Assembly (NCBI GenBank): GCA_903826405.1
Contig: CAIKEH010000010.1
Location: 1-64,000 of the forward strand
Origin: an uncultured bacterium
GTDB lineage: Bacteria; Bacteroidota; Bacteroidia; Chitinophagales; Chitinophagaceae
Reading direction: 5' to 3'
Length of the DNA: 64,000 nucleotides
The notes under the pieces are model-generated. The model worked only from the letters and a program-made list of their open reading frames with translations. It was not told where the DNA came from and searched no databases. The position numbers and the translations under genes were made by a program. Below are positions 35,898-44,943 of the stretch, in pieces; within the stretch, counting starts at the first letter, position 1; each line of letters starts with the position of its first letter.

Positions 35898-38800
35898 ATG
35901 AGAAAATTTTTATCACTGCTTGGGGCGATACTCCTATGTACCACATTGGCGTTCGCTCAGCAAAAGGCGGTTTCCGGGAGAGTCACGGACGAAAGTGGGA
36001 ATCCCATTCCTTTTGCTTCCATTACCCTAAAGGGAAAGAAGTCAGGCGTGACTGCCGATGCGGATGGCAATTACATCATCAACAATGTGAAACCCGGCGA
36101 CATTCTTGTCATCAGTGCCTTGGGGCGTTCTCCAAAAGAAGTAAGTGTTGGAGCAGGTAATATGCCTTTGGTAGCCTTGGATAGGAGTGCCAATGCAAAT
36201 CTGCAGGAAGTAGTGGTTACCGGGGCATTCGGAGTTAAAAAGTCCCAGCGTACAACGGCATACAGTTCTCAGGTCATCAATGCGGACAACTTGAATATTG
36301 TCCGCCAGACCAATGTGAACAACGCATTGGCGGGAAAGGTTGCCGGTGTACAATCCAAGAGTCAGTCCGGTGCCAAATTGAACAGTGAGACATTTCTGCG
36401 TATACGGGGTGGACTACTTTTAGGTGATATGCCACCGATTTATGTCGTGGACGGTACCATCACCGGTTCATTCGACATCAATCCGGACGATGTGGAAGAC
36501 ATCACCGTCCTCAAAGGCGCCAATGCAACAGCCCTTTTGGGAAGTCAAGCTACCGGCGGTGCGATTATCATCAACACCAAGAAAAAGGTTATGTCCGGAA
36601 AAAATGGTGGCGTCGGTATCGAGATCAATACGGGTATTACTGTTGACAAGGTCTATATCCTTCCAAGGTATCAGAATTCATATGCTGGTGGATCAGTGGG
36701 AGATCTCATGCAATTCCACTACACACCGGACATGCCTGCAGATTGGAAGGCCCTGGATGGAAAATATTTCCCTGATTACACGGATGATGCCAGCTGGGGT
36801 CCTCGTATGGCTGGTCAGGAGTACATTCCCTGGTATGCCTGGTATCCCGGTCATGACAATTCATTCAAGACCGCAAAACTGGTTCCTCATCCCAGCAACT
36901 CCAGGGATTTCTGGAATACAGGTATCACCTCCACGAACAATATTGCATTCGGTAAATCTGGTAATGGATTCAACTTCCGTGCTTCATATACGAATCAATC
37001 GATCAAGGGCATCATCCCTAATTCCAGCTCGCTCCGGAACACCGTATCCATCAATGGCAGTTACGATCTCAGCAGCCATTTCACCGTTGCATCAAACATG
37101 AACTTCTCCGGGAACGTGATCAAGGGGGAATTCGTTGATGGTTATGCGAATCAGTCCGCAGGTTCTTTCAACCAATGGTTCCACCGGGATCTGGACATGA
37201 AATTGATGAGGGATTATCAGAATGTGGTTTCACCATTTGGTACCATGGCCACCTGGAACCTCCGCTTCAATCCAGATGGTTTCAATCCGGCGAAACCCCA
37301 GGATTTTTACAAGGGTAACTATTGGTACAATTATTATTCTTACTTCAATAACATACAGAACTTCAGCAATCGGAATAAATTATGGGGAGATGTGGGTCTG
37401 ACCTATAAGTTGAACAATCATTTCAAGGTTCGTGGTACAGTGCGCAAGAATCAGGTCTCCACCAACTACGAGAACATATCCACCTCTAGGCTGGAGCAAA
37501 GTGGACTTCAAACCGGTGCATTGGGAAGCTACGCAACGGGGAATGCAGCGCTGAACGAAATGAACTACGAATTGCTCGCCTTTTACAACCAGACCTATGG
37601 TGATTTCAACCTGAGTGCCAGTGCTGGAGGCAACATTTATACGTATAAGTATTATGATGTGAACGCGAGCACCAATAATGGTTTGAATGTGCCCGGCCTT
37701 TATGCGATCACGAACTCCAAGGCTGACCCTTCTATAGGAAACAATCGTTATCAGTCTGAGGTACGCTCCATTTTTGGATCTGCTGATCTGGAATGGCGCA
37801 AGATAGCCAGTGTGACCTTCGCTGTTCGAAATGATTGGGGTTCTACTTATTCTGCAGGTAAACCCAGCTTGCTATATCCTTCAGCAGGTGCAAGTTTAGT
37901 ATTTACGGAATTGTTCAATAAACCGAGCTCAACTCCTGGATGGCTAAGTTTCGGTAAGTTGTTCGGCAGTTGGGGTAAGAAGCCAGTACCCCTTGGCCTC
38001 TATGCTACGAACTTTTCCTATAGTGTGAACCAGTTCCAATGGGGATCCAACTTCCTCATGAGTACTCCGGACAGGTATCCCAATCCGAACCTGCAGGGTG
38101 CTTTGATCACTACCGTTGAGACAGGAATAGATTTGAGGTTCCTCAAAAATCGACTTGGTTTCAATGCGGTTTATTTCTGGGAGAAGGCTGATAAGATACC
38201 TGTGGATGTGACTATAAGTGGTGTCGCAGGCTTCACTGCAACGGCTGTAAATGCGGCTGTAGTGGAAAGAAGCGGTATCGAACTGGTGCTGAATGGCCGG
38301 GCAGTCAGCTCAAAGAACTGGAACTGGGACCTCAGTACCACTTTCTCCTATCTCATCAAAAATCCAGTGAAGCAGATCGTTGAAGGGCAGACCCAGATCC
38401 CGGTTGGGGGTAACGTATTCGCATCAGCCGGCGCGTTCGGATCTAGATTCGCCCGTGCCTTCCAGGTAGTGGGCAAGGATTGGGGCCAGTTGATCGGTGG
38501 AGGCGTTAAGCGTAATGCAGAAGGCAAACCTATCGTGGATCCTAACACAGGTCTTTATGTTAATGATGCCCTGAAAGACTGGGGTTCTATCGTACCCAAG
38601 ATCAATGGAGGCTTCCTGAGTACACTCAGTTATCGCCAGTTCGATATCGGTTTCTCCCTGGATTATCAGGTGGGAGGAAAATTCTTCTCATTGTCTGAAA
38701 TGTGGGGCAGCTACTCTGGCCTGATGGAGCCCACGGCAGCGCTGAATGACAAAGGAGTAAATGTTAGGACGCCGGTTTCTGATGGTGGCGGTGTTCACAT

Positions 38801-39137
38801 CAGGGGCGTTAGCTCTGTGGATGAAAAATCCGTGGTTGATACATATGTAGATGCACAGACATACTTCCATGGTTTCTATGACAGGCAGATCGCAGAGCCG
38901 TTTGTTCACGATCTGAGCTATGTAAAGTTGAGGGAGGTAAGTCTTGGTTATAGGATCCCTGTCAAGAACAGCAAATGGATCCAAGGGGCACATTTCTCTA
39001 TTATTGCTCGTAATCCATTGCTGATCTGGTCCGCTTCCAAGAACTTCGATCCTACTGAAGTGGTCAACAATTTCGGTGAGGATGGACAGTTGCCTGGAAC
39101 CCGCGGTGTAGGCGCCAACCTCAAACTCAACTTCTAA
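35898..39137 (+). CDS. SusC/RagA-family TonB-dependent outer-membrane transporter
   Basis: 1079 residues. Signal peptide FLSLLGAILLCTTLAFAQ; a carboxypeptidase-D regulatory-like domain at about 24-95 (VSGRVTDESGNPIPFASITL); TonB-box-like EVVVTGAFG; plug domain with PPIYVVDGT and VLKGANATALLGSQA; 22-strand barrel to the terminal LNF. SusC proteins import ligands captured by their SusD lid. It is first in a SusC-SusD-DUF1735 operon. No glycoside hydrolase, protease or anti-sigma/sigma pair is adjacent, so the substrate is not known. TATCTTTA at 35860-35867, close to a -7 box, may be its promoter. Confidence 0.93.
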   Translation: MRKFLSLLGAILLCTTLAFAQQKAVSGRVTDESGNPIPFASITLKGKKSGVTADADGNYIINNVKPGDILVISALGRSPKEVSVGAGNMPLVALDRSANANLQEVVVTGAFGVKKSQRTTAYSSQVINADNLNIVRQTNVNNALAGKVAGVQSKSQSGAKLNSETFLRIRGGLLLGDMPPIYVVDGTITGSFDINPDDVEDITVLKGANATALLGSQATGGAIIINTKKKVMSGKNGGVGIEINTGITVDKVYILPRYQNSYAGGSVGDLMQFHYTPDMPADWKALDGKYFPDYTDDASWGPRMAGQEYIPWYAWYPGHDNSFKTAKLVPHPSNSRDFWNTGITSTNNIAFGKSGNGFNFRASYTNQSIKGIIPNSSSLRNTVSINGSYDLSSHFTVASNMNFSGNVIKGEFVDGYANQSAGSFNQWFHRDLDMKLMRDYQNVVSPFGTMATWNLRFNPDGFNPAKPQDFYKGNYWYNYYSYFNNIQNFSNRNKLWGDVGLTYKLNNHFKVRGTVRKNQVSTNYENISTSRLEQSGLQTGALGSYATGNAALNEMNYELLAFYNQTYGDFNLSASAGGNIYTYKYYDVNASTNNGLNVPGLYAITNSKADPSIGNNRYQSEVRSIFGSADLEWRKIASVTFAVRNDWGSTYSAGKPSLLYPSAGASLVFTELFNKPSSTPGWLSFGKLFGSWGKKPVPLGLYATNFSYSVNQFQWGSNFLMSTPDRYPNPNLQGALITTVETGIDLRFLKNRLGFNAVYFWEKADKIPVDVTISGVAGFTATAVNAAVVERSGIELVLNGRAVSSKNWNWDLSTTFSYLIKNPVKQIVEGQTQIPVGGNVFASAGAFGSRFARAFQVVGKDWGQLIGGGVKRNAEGKPIVDPNTGLYVNDALKDWGSIVPKINGGFLSTLSYRQFDIGFSLDYQVGGKFFSLSEMWGSYSGLMEPTAALNDKGVNVRTPVSDGGGVHIRGVSSVDEKSVVDTYVDAQTYFHGFYDRQIAEPFVHDLSYVKLREVSLGYRIPVKNSKWIQGAHFSIIARNPLLIWSASKNFDPTEVVNNFGEDGQLPGTRGVGANLKLNF

Positions 39138-39151
39138 TCCATTTCAAACAG

Positions 39152-40612
39152 ATGAACATGAAACATAATCTGAAATATAAGTTCACAGCGGCAGCCCTGG
39201 TGGTTGCACTGCTCTGGGGGCCTTCCTGCAAAAAAGTGGATTTCGGCAGGATCAATAACAACCCCAATACGACCACGGCGCCGATCACATCGGCACTCCT
39301 GACCAATGCCCTTTCCTCAATAGGTAGCAGGACTTGGGACGGTGGCGGTATCAGTTCACTGGGGGGATTGTACTGTCAGTACTTCGCCGAAACACAGTAT
39401 ACTGATGAATCACGGTACAGTAAGACCACCACGAACTGGGATGGCTACTATGCCGGTGTGATGTACGACCTGCAGAACATCATCAACTATAATAGCGATC
39501 CCGCAACGGCTCCGGTGGCAGCTGCCAATGGCTCCAATGCAAATCAGATTGCTGTGGCGAAGATCCTTTTGCAATACAATTTCTGGCTGCTTACGGATAC
39601 CTGGGGTGACCTGCCTTATACTCAGGCCCTCAAGGGTAAGGGTGTGATACCTTACGACCCGCAGCAGACCATATATATGGGCATGCTGAAAACTTTGACT
39701 GAAGCAGTTCAAGGATTCGACAATGGAAAGGGGCCTGATGGTGATATTCTTTTCAATGGGAATGTCTCCAAATGGAAGAAATTCGGCAACTCACTCAGGA
39801 TGCTCATCGCACTTCGGATGTCCAAGGCAGATAACGCCAATGGGGCTGCTGAGTTCAATGCTGCACGGAATGCGACCGGGGGGGTCATTGAGGATAATAA
39901 TGACAATGCTACCTTGGCCTATCCAGGAGGGTCATACCTGAATCCCTTTTATAACTATTACAACATCATCAAGAGGGATGATTATTCCGTTGCAACAACC
40001 ATAATGGATTATATGACTTCCCATGGTGATCTGCGCAACACGATCTACGGTACTTCAACTGTAGGCTTCCCCTATGGACTTACCCGTGACCTTGCTGTTC
40101 AATTCGCCAACTCCAACATCAATTATTCCAGACTCATGGCGCCCTCTGTGGCAACGGAAACATCCGGTATTCCAGTGGTGACAGCAGCTCATATTTTTCT
40201 TGCACGCGCTGAAGCCGCTAATCTGGGTTGGACAAACGAGAATGTGGTTGATTTGTATGATCGGGGGATTGCTGCAAGCTGGTCTCAATGGGGCATCGAT
40301 AACGGAAGTTCTTTAGCCAATTATCTGGCCAATGGTGATGTCGATTTAGGCACCGGAAACAAGGCGAAGAAGATCGCCACTCAACAATGGATAGCTTGGT
40401 ATCCAAATGGCTGGCAAGGTTGGAGCGTATGGAGGAAGACGGGGTATCCTGAACTTTCTCCTGCACCAGGTACCAGTACCATACCCCGGCGACTTTCATA
40501 TGGTCCCAACGAACCTCAACTTAACCCGGCGAACTATACCCCGGCTGCTGCACAATATACAGGGTCAGATGGTACGAATTCACAGTTCGCCAGGATCTGG
40601 TGGGATCAATGA
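39152..40612 (+). CDS. SusD/RagB-like nutrient-binding lipoprotein (SusD-like_2 type)
   Basis: 486 residues. Lipoprotein signal with C26 (LLWGPSC) followed by KKVD. The N-terminal FGRINNNPNTTT and helical TPR-like core with YCQYFAETQY, LTDTWGDLPYTQAL and FLARAEAANLGW, then the C-terminal ATQQWIAWYPNGWQGWSVWR, are features of the SusD-like_2 subgroup. It forms the lid of the upstream SusC transporter, 14 bp away. The residue composition gives no hint of the ligand. Confidence 0.92.
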   Translation: MNMKHNLKYKFTAAALVVALLWGPSCKKVDFGRINNNPNTTTAPITSALLTNALSSIGSRTWDGGGISSLGGLYCQYFAETQYTDESRYSKTTTNWDGYYAGVMYDLQNIINYNSDPATAPVAAANGSNANQIAVAKILLQYNFWLLTDTWGDLPYTQALKGKGVIPYDPQQTIYMGMLKTLTEAVQGFDNGKGPDGDILFNGNVSKWKKFGNSLRMLIALRMSKADNANGAAEFNAARNATGGVIEDNNDNATLAYPGGSYLNPFYNYYNIIKRDDYSVATTIMDYMTSHGDLRNTIYGTSTVGFPYGLTRDLAVQFANSNINYSRLMAPSVATETSGIPVVTAAHIFLARAEAANLGWTNENVVDLYDRGIAASWSQWGIDNGSSLANYLANGDVDLGTGNKAKKIATQQWIAWYPNGWQGWSVWRKTGYPELSPAPGTSTIPRRLSYGPNEPQLNPANYTPAAAQYTGSDGTNSQFARIWWDQ

Positions 40613-40658
40613 TCATCCTGCCATCATATGAGTTGCCAAAATCTATAAATCAACAGTC

Positions 40659-41627
40659 ATGAATAATAATAAAAAGATCCTGTTTTCTCTACTTGCGGTC
40701 GTGATGATTGCGATGTCTTGCAACAAGGTCGATATCAACAAGGGCATCACCAATAATGAAAAGGCCATAGTGAAGCTGCCCTTTGCGGTGGATGAACTCC
40801 ACAATATTGCCGTTGATGCCGTACCCGGTACGATCGAGATCATTGTATGTGAGGTGAGAAGGGATATCGTTTCCAGTACAGACCTTAATTCCACTCAGGT
40901 GGTCAAGGTTGCACCCAATCCCCAGTTGATAGAAGACTTCAATACCAATAATGGAACCGACCTGACCACTTTCACGAACTATACCTTAAATCCAGAGACA
41001 CCTTTTGATGGGGAAAATTGGATCGTGACTTTCAATCCTGGTGAATTCTCAAAGAACATAAAGATCTCTTTCGATCCATCCAAGTTGAATCTGGGTAAAA
41101 GGAACGCTCTTGCCTTCACCATTGCCTGTCCTGGTAGAAACGCCAAGATCAGTAGTGACCTGAATAGTTCCCTCGTGGAAGTGGCCGTTAAGAACAAGTA
41201 TGACGGTGTTTACAGGGTCACTGGTACGCTAGTGGATGGGGTGCGTCCAGATATCACAGGTTATTATCCCATGGATGTGGAATTGGTCACCACAGGTGCG
41301 ACCACCGTTAAAATGGTTTCACTGGATTGGGGGTTCGAAGCGCATACTATTTCCGCAGGAGGTAACCCCAGCTATTACGGGTCATTCGCCCCGATCTTCA
41401 ATTTTGATCCTGCAACGGATAACGTAGTCGCCGTGACCAATTTTTACGGTCAACCTGCTGGCAATACCCGGAGTGCGATGTTGGACCCTTCCGGCGTCAA
41501 TTCTTGGGACCCGGCGACAAAAACCTTGACGGTGAAATATTTCATGAAACAGCCTTCTTCAGTACCTGCCTCCCCTAACGTAAGAACAACTTTTGAAGAG
41601 GAGTATCAATATCTTGGACCTCGTTGA
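40659..41627 (+). CDS. DUF1735-type surface lipoprotein accessory to SusC/SusD
   Basis: 322 residues. Lipoprotein signal LLAVVMIAMSC (C21). Residues about 30-155 resemble a DUF1735 domain, a beta sandwich common in surface lipoproteins encoded with SusC/SusD: IVKLPFAVDELHNIAVDAVP and the KISFDPSKLNLGKRNALAF segment. The C-terminal part begins NKYDGVYRVTG, a usual transition to a second beta domain. It lies 46 bp after susD and ahead of a strong terminator. Its role is probably ligand capture; no catalytic residues are visible. Confidence 0.8.
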   Translation: MNNNKKILFSLLAVVMIAMSCNKVDINKGITNNEKAIVKLPFAVDELHNIAVDAVPGTIEIIVCEVRRDIVSSTDLNSTQVVKVAPNPQLIEDFNTNNGTDLTTFTNYTLNPETPFDGENWIVTFNPGEFSKNIKISFDPSKLNLGKRNALAFTIACPGRNAKISSDLNSSLVEVAVKNKYDGVYRVTGTLVDGVRPDITGYYPMDVELVTTGATTVKMVSLDWGFEAHTISAGGNPSYYGSFAPIFNFDPATDNVVAVTNFYGQPAGNTRSAMLDPSGVNSWDPATKTLTVKYFMKQPSSVPASPNVRTTFEEEYQYLGPR

Positions 41628-41646
41628 TTCCATCGAATTGCATTTA

Positions 41647-41679
41647 CGAACTGCCCCATCAAGGGGCAGTTCGTTTTTT
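41647..41679 (+). terminator. strong rho-independent terminator of the SusCD operon
   Basis: Perfect 11-bp stem CGAACTGCCCC (41647-41657) with GGGGCAGTTCG (41663-41673), 5-base loop, followed by six T. Confidence 0.9.
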
Positions 41680-41745
41680 CATCAGTCATGATTTCCCTGC
41701 AACGAACGTATCTTTATCGACCATTCTCAACATTAATTGAATAAT

Positions 41746-42054
41746 ATGTCCGAACAACAGCCCAACCAGCTCAATATCGAGATCTCCGAGGAGATGTCTG
41801 AAGGCCAGTATGCCAATCTTGCCATCATCACCCATAGTCATGCTGAATTCGTGGTAGACTTCGTCAATGTCATGCCGGGCACCCCAAAGAGCAAAGTCAA
41901 ATCCAGGATTATACTTACTCCGCAACATGCCAAAAGGCTCATGAAAGCACTTACCGAGAACGTTCAACGATTCGAGGCGGCACATGGTCCGATAAAGGAT
42001 CTGGAAGAAACTGCGATACCCATGCCTTTTGTGGGTTTAGTGGGACAGGCCTAG
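41746..42054 (+). CDS. DUF3467-family protein
   Basis: 102 residues from ATG 41746 (a TTG three codons earlier is a less likely start). The central block EGQYANLAIITHSHAEFVVDF and ILTPQHAKRLMKALTENVQRFE are the DUF3467 family signature. Members are small cytoplasmic proteins of unknown function in many bacteria. It stands alone: the SusCD terminator precedes it and radC is convergent. TATCTTTA at 41709-41716 is a possible, imperfect -7 box. Confidence 0.8.
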   Translation: MSEQQPNQLNIEISEEMSEGQYANLAIITHSHAEFVVDFVNVMPGTPKSKVKSRIILTPQHAKRLMKALTENVQRFEAAHGPIKDLEETAIPMPFVGLVGQA

Positions 42055-42141
42055 ATCAGTTTACCGTGACCGTTTTAACTCATGTTGTTCCCGCCCACCG
42101 CACTTTAGGCGAGGCCAAGTAAACTTCCAATCGCCAACTGA

Positions 42142-42837
42142 TCAGAGCATTCCTTCATCCGCGAACGAGAAATATCCCTCCTGCGAAACAATGACATGGT
42201 CAAGGAGTCTGATGTCTAGGAAACGAGCTGCTTCCCTGATCTTTCTAGTGAGTTCCTGATCGGCAGGAGAGGGGGTAAGGTTCCCCGATGGGTGATTATG
42301 GCATATGATGATGGCAACTGCACCTACTTCAATGGCTTTCTTTAATATTATCCTTGGATCGGCAACAGTCCCGGTTATACCCCCTGAACTGACCACTTCC
42401 CAATGCATCATCCGATTAGCCTGGTTAAGGTGAACGACGGCCAGGACTTCGTGATCGAGGTCTTGAAAATGAATCCTCAGATATTGGGCAACACTGGCAC
42501 TACTCCGGACAAGGGGCCTTTCGAGGGAGTCTGCCGCATGCCGACGACGACCGAGTTCAAGAGCTGCCAACAAAGTGGAGGCCTTTGCAAAACCTAATCC
42601 TTTGATTTTCATAATTTCGTGTATGCTCAAGCGACCTAATTCCGGCAGGTTATGATGACAATTTGCCAATAACTCCCTCCCCAGATCCACTGCAGTACTT
42701 TGCCCATGGCCATGCTGTATGAGGATGGCGATCAGTTCGGTGTCTGACAAGGCCGACACTCCTTTTTCAAGCATTTTTTCTCTGGGTTTATCTCCGGGAT
42801 ACCAACTTTTGATCCCTTTTTTATTGTCGTTTTGCAT
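42142..42837 (-). CDS. radC: RadC / JAB-domain protein
   Basis: 231 residues. N-terminal helix-hairpin-helix-like region (KIKGLGFAKASTLLAALELGRR split over about residues 68-90) and a C-terminal MPN+/JAB domain with the metal motif HNHPSG followed by S-x2-D in NLTPSPADQELT, then DHVIVSQEGYFSFADEGML. Despite the name, a role in DNA repair is doubtful; the JAB fold suggests a metalloprotease or nuclease. Full length. Confidence 0.93.
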   Translation of the reverse strand: MQNDNKKGIKSWYPGDKPREKMLEKGVSALSDTELIAILIQHGHGQSTAVDLGRELLANCHHNLPELGRLSIHEIMKIKGLGFAKASTLLAALELGRRRHAADSLERPLVRSSASVAQYLRIHFQDLDHEVLAVVHLNQANRMMHWEVVSSGGITGTVADPRIILKKAIEVGAVAIIICHNHPSGNLTPSPADQELTRKIREAARFLDIRLLDHVIVSQEGYFSFADEGML

Positions 42838-42900
42838 AATATCCCGGTATATGGGTACGTTATAGTGCTATCCAATCATCCCATCAGTAAAGCCTATCTT

Positions 42901-43113
42901 ATGAAAAAGTCATCACGCCAACTCATTCTGGGTTCCCTCCAGCCTTTCTTATTTTGTGTAGGAATGTATTTCGTGGTTTTGATCTTCTCCGTCTTCATTT
43001 GTTCTTCGATCTATAAAACAATGCATGGAAGTCGCGGATCCCTGACCTCGATCAAGTCTCAGGACAGGCAGTTAATTGCCGGAAATACCGCTATGATCAC
43101 AACAGTCAAATAA
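42901..43113 (+). CDS. small single-pass membrane protein
   Basis: 70 residues from ATG 42901. A basic start (KKSSRQ) is followed by one long hydrophobic helix (FLFCVGMYFVVLIFSVFICSS) given here by its core MYFVVLIFSVFI, then a polar tail. No family recognised. The frame is open back to 42832, but that would overlap radC and place a poor leader ahead of the helix. A hairpin at 43141 follows. It is plausible as a real short gene because of its clean topology. Confidence 0.5.
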   Translation: MKKSSRQLILGSLQPFLFCVGMYFVVLIFSVFICSSIYKTMHGSRGSLTSIKSQDRQLIAGNTAMITTVK

Positions 43114-43140
43114 GTCCGAACAGCAACACTTTATTTTTCC

Positions 43141-43163
43141 ACCCGTTCGTCCCGCGAACGGGT
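43141..43163. terminator. hairpin between the small membrane gene and prs
   Basis: ACCCGTTCG (43141-43149) pairs perfectly with CGAACGGGT (43155-43163) over a 5-base loop. The following sequence is only moderately T-rich, so termination is possible but not certain. Confidence 0.5.
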
Positions 43164-43217
43164 ATATCTTCTTTGGTCTCAGACTCTTTCAGGGTCGGGT
43201 GGTAAGTGCAGTTTTTT

Positions 43218-43225
43218 TAACTTTG
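43218..43225 (+). promoter_or_regulatory. -7 box (TAACTTTG) for prs-rplY-pth
   Basis: Exact TAnnTTTG, 21 bp before ATG 43247. It lies within an upstream extension of the prs frame (from 43199), so that extension is not used. Confidence 0.6.
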
Positions 43226-43246
43226 CCGCACAACATCCCCTTACTT

Positions 43247-44206
43247 ATGGAACGTATTGGCCCGTCCGTAAAAATCTTCTCCGGTACCAATTCCCATTAT
43301 CTGGCTGAAAAGATCGCCAGTCGCTATGGTCCCGGTTTAGGCAAACTCAATATTCAGCGTTTCAGCGACGGGGAGATCCAGCCGGTTTTCCTCGAAAGTA
43401 TACGAGGCGATTACGTTTTCCTTGTGCAAAGCACATTTTCGCCCAGTGATAATCTCATGGAATTGCTGTTGATGATCGATGCAGTGAAAAGGGCATCGGC
43501 CTATAAGATCATTGCCGTGGTACCCTATTACGGATATGCCCGGCAGGACAGAAAAGACAAGCCTAGGGTGGCCATTGGCGCCAAGCTCGTGGCCAATCTG
43601 CTAACGGCTGCCGGTGCTGACCGGGTGATTACCATGGATTTGCACGCAGCTCAAATTCAGGGTTACTTCGATATCCCGGTCGACCACCTGGACAGCTCAG
43701 CTGTTTTTATTCCTTATATAGAGAATCTTCAGCTGGAAAACCTTACCTTCGCCGCCCCCGATGTGGGATCCGCTAACCGTATCAGGGAGATATCCAGTTA
43801 TTTCAATGCGGAAATGGTCATCTGTGACAAGCACAGAAAGAGGGCCAATGAAATAGCCAGCATGGTTGTTATTGGGGACGTGACGGACAGGGATGTGGTG
43901 TTGATTGATGATATCTGCGATACAGCCGGCACGCTGACCAAGGCGGCCAAATTATTGAAGGATAAGGGAGCCCGCAGCGTGCGCGCACTTTGTACTCACC
44001 CGGTACTCAGCGGAAATGCTTACGCGAATATCGAGAACAGCGTTCTGGAAGAGTTGGTCGTTTGCGATACGATCCCTCTGAAAGGACAATCCTCGAAGAT
44101 CAAGGTGCTCACTGTAGCGGATCTTTTCGCGACCGCAATACGGCACGCCTATGAAAATCAAAGTATCACAAGCCTCTTCATTCATTCGCAACTGAGGAAC
44201 AAGTGA
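43247..44206 (+). CDS. prs: ribose-phosphate pyrophosphokinase
   Basis: 319 residues. It makes PRPP from ribose 5-phosphate and ATP for nucleotide, His, Trp and NAD synthesis. Motifs: FSGTNSHYLAEKIA (N-terminal), FSDGEIQP, PYYGYARQDRK (ATP loop), MDLHAAQIQGYFDIPVDHL (in part DLHAAQIQGYF) and the PRPP loop DVVLIDDICDTAGTL. The start is set by the family length and the -7 box. It begins the prs-rplY-pth group, an order that is conserved in many bacteria. Confidence 0.96.
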   Translation: MERIGPSVKIFSGTNSHYLAEKIASRYGPGLGKLNIQRFSDGEIQPVFLESIRGDYVFLVQSTFSPSDNLMELLLMIDAVKRASAYKIIAVVPYYGYARQDRKDKPRVAIGAKLVANLLTAAGADRVITMDLHAAQIQGYFDIPVDHLDSSAVFIPYIENLQLENLTFAAPDVGSANRIREISSYFNAEMVICDKHRKRANEIASMVVIGDVTDRDVVLIDDICDTAGTLTKAAKLLKDKGARSVRALCTHPVLSGNAYANIENSVLEELVVCDTIPLKGQSSKIKVLTVADLFATAIRHAYENQSITSLFIHSQLRNK

Positions 44207-44240
44207 TCAGGAGCTGAAGCAATCTTTTAAACAACATACA

Positions 44241-44876
44241 ATGAAGACAATTACAATCAAAGGACAACTGAGGACCGGAACTGGCAAATCAGCCACCCGC
44301 CAGCTACGCTCTCAGGGCCTGGTACCTGGTGTAATTTATGGGGGTGCTGAAGAGGTCAATTTTCAGGCTGCGGCATCTGAATTCAAATCACTGGTGTACA
44401 CGCCCGATTTCCAATTGGCTGACGTACAGGTAGATGGCAAATCCTACAGGTGCATCCTAAAGGACCTGCAGTTCGACAAAGTCAAGGACAGCCTGGCACA
44501 TGTTGATCTCTTGGAGCTGGTGGAGGACAAAAAGGTCAGCGCCACTATTCCCATCAAGATCACTGGAAGCTCAATTGGCGTTAAGGCAGGCGGTAAACTG
44601 GTCGTGAAGATCAAATCTCTGAAGGTGAAAACCTATCCGAAATTCCTTCGCGAGAACATCGAAGTGGATATCACCAACCTTGAACTTAACGGAAACATCA
44701 GGGTTCAGGATGTCAAGGCCGATGGTTTCGAGATCCTCAATTCACCCAGGATCCCCATTGCCTCCGTCACCATGACTCGCCAATTGAAGCAGGAAGAAGC
44801 CGCTACGCCTGCAAAAGGCGCCGCACCGGCAAAAGCTGCTGCGCCGGCTGCAGCCAAACCTGCCGCGAAGAAATAA
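44241..44876 (+). CDS. rplY: large-subunit ribosomal protein L25 / general stress protein Ctc
   Basis: 211 residues, the long (TL5/CTC) form: an N-terminal 5S rRNA-binding L25 domain (KTITIKGQLRTGTGKSATRQLRSQGLVPG in parts: GKSATRQLRSQGLVPGVIYG) and a C-terminal beta domain (about 95-185). The tail is a low-complexity Ala/Pro/Lys stretch (residues about 190-211), usual in Bacteroidota. It follows prs by 34 bp and is followed by a hairpin before pth. Confidence 0.94.
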   Translation: MKTITIKGQLRTGTGKSATRQLRSQGLVPGVIYGGAEEVNFQAAASEFKSLVYTPDFQLADVQVDGKSYRCILKDLQFDKVKDSLAHVDLLELVEDKKVSATIPIKITGSSIGVKAGGKLVVKIKSLKVKTYPKFLRENIEVDITNLELNGNIRVQDVKADGFEILNSPRIPIASVTMTRQLKQEEAATPAKGAAPAKAAAPAAAKPAAKK

Positions 44877-44897
44877 ACTTCAAACATTCTATCTTCG

Positions 44898-44925
44898 ATG
44901 CCCGGCCACGGCCGGGCATTTTTTA
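44898..44925 (+). terminator. rho-independent hairpin between rplY and pth
   Basis: ATGCCCGGC (44898-44906) pairs with GCCGGGCAT (44911-44919) over a 4-base loop, followed by a run of six or seven T. pth starts 18 bp later, so the hairpin may lower rather than abolish pth expression from the prs promoter. Confidence 0.8.
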
Positions 44926-44943
44926 TGAACCAGCAGCCCCCTC

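Noticed and set aside
36424-37101. 225-residue alternative-frame ORF inside susC
   Set aside because: Out-of-frame shadow of the SusC gene; its composition is unlike a protein and there is no start signal.
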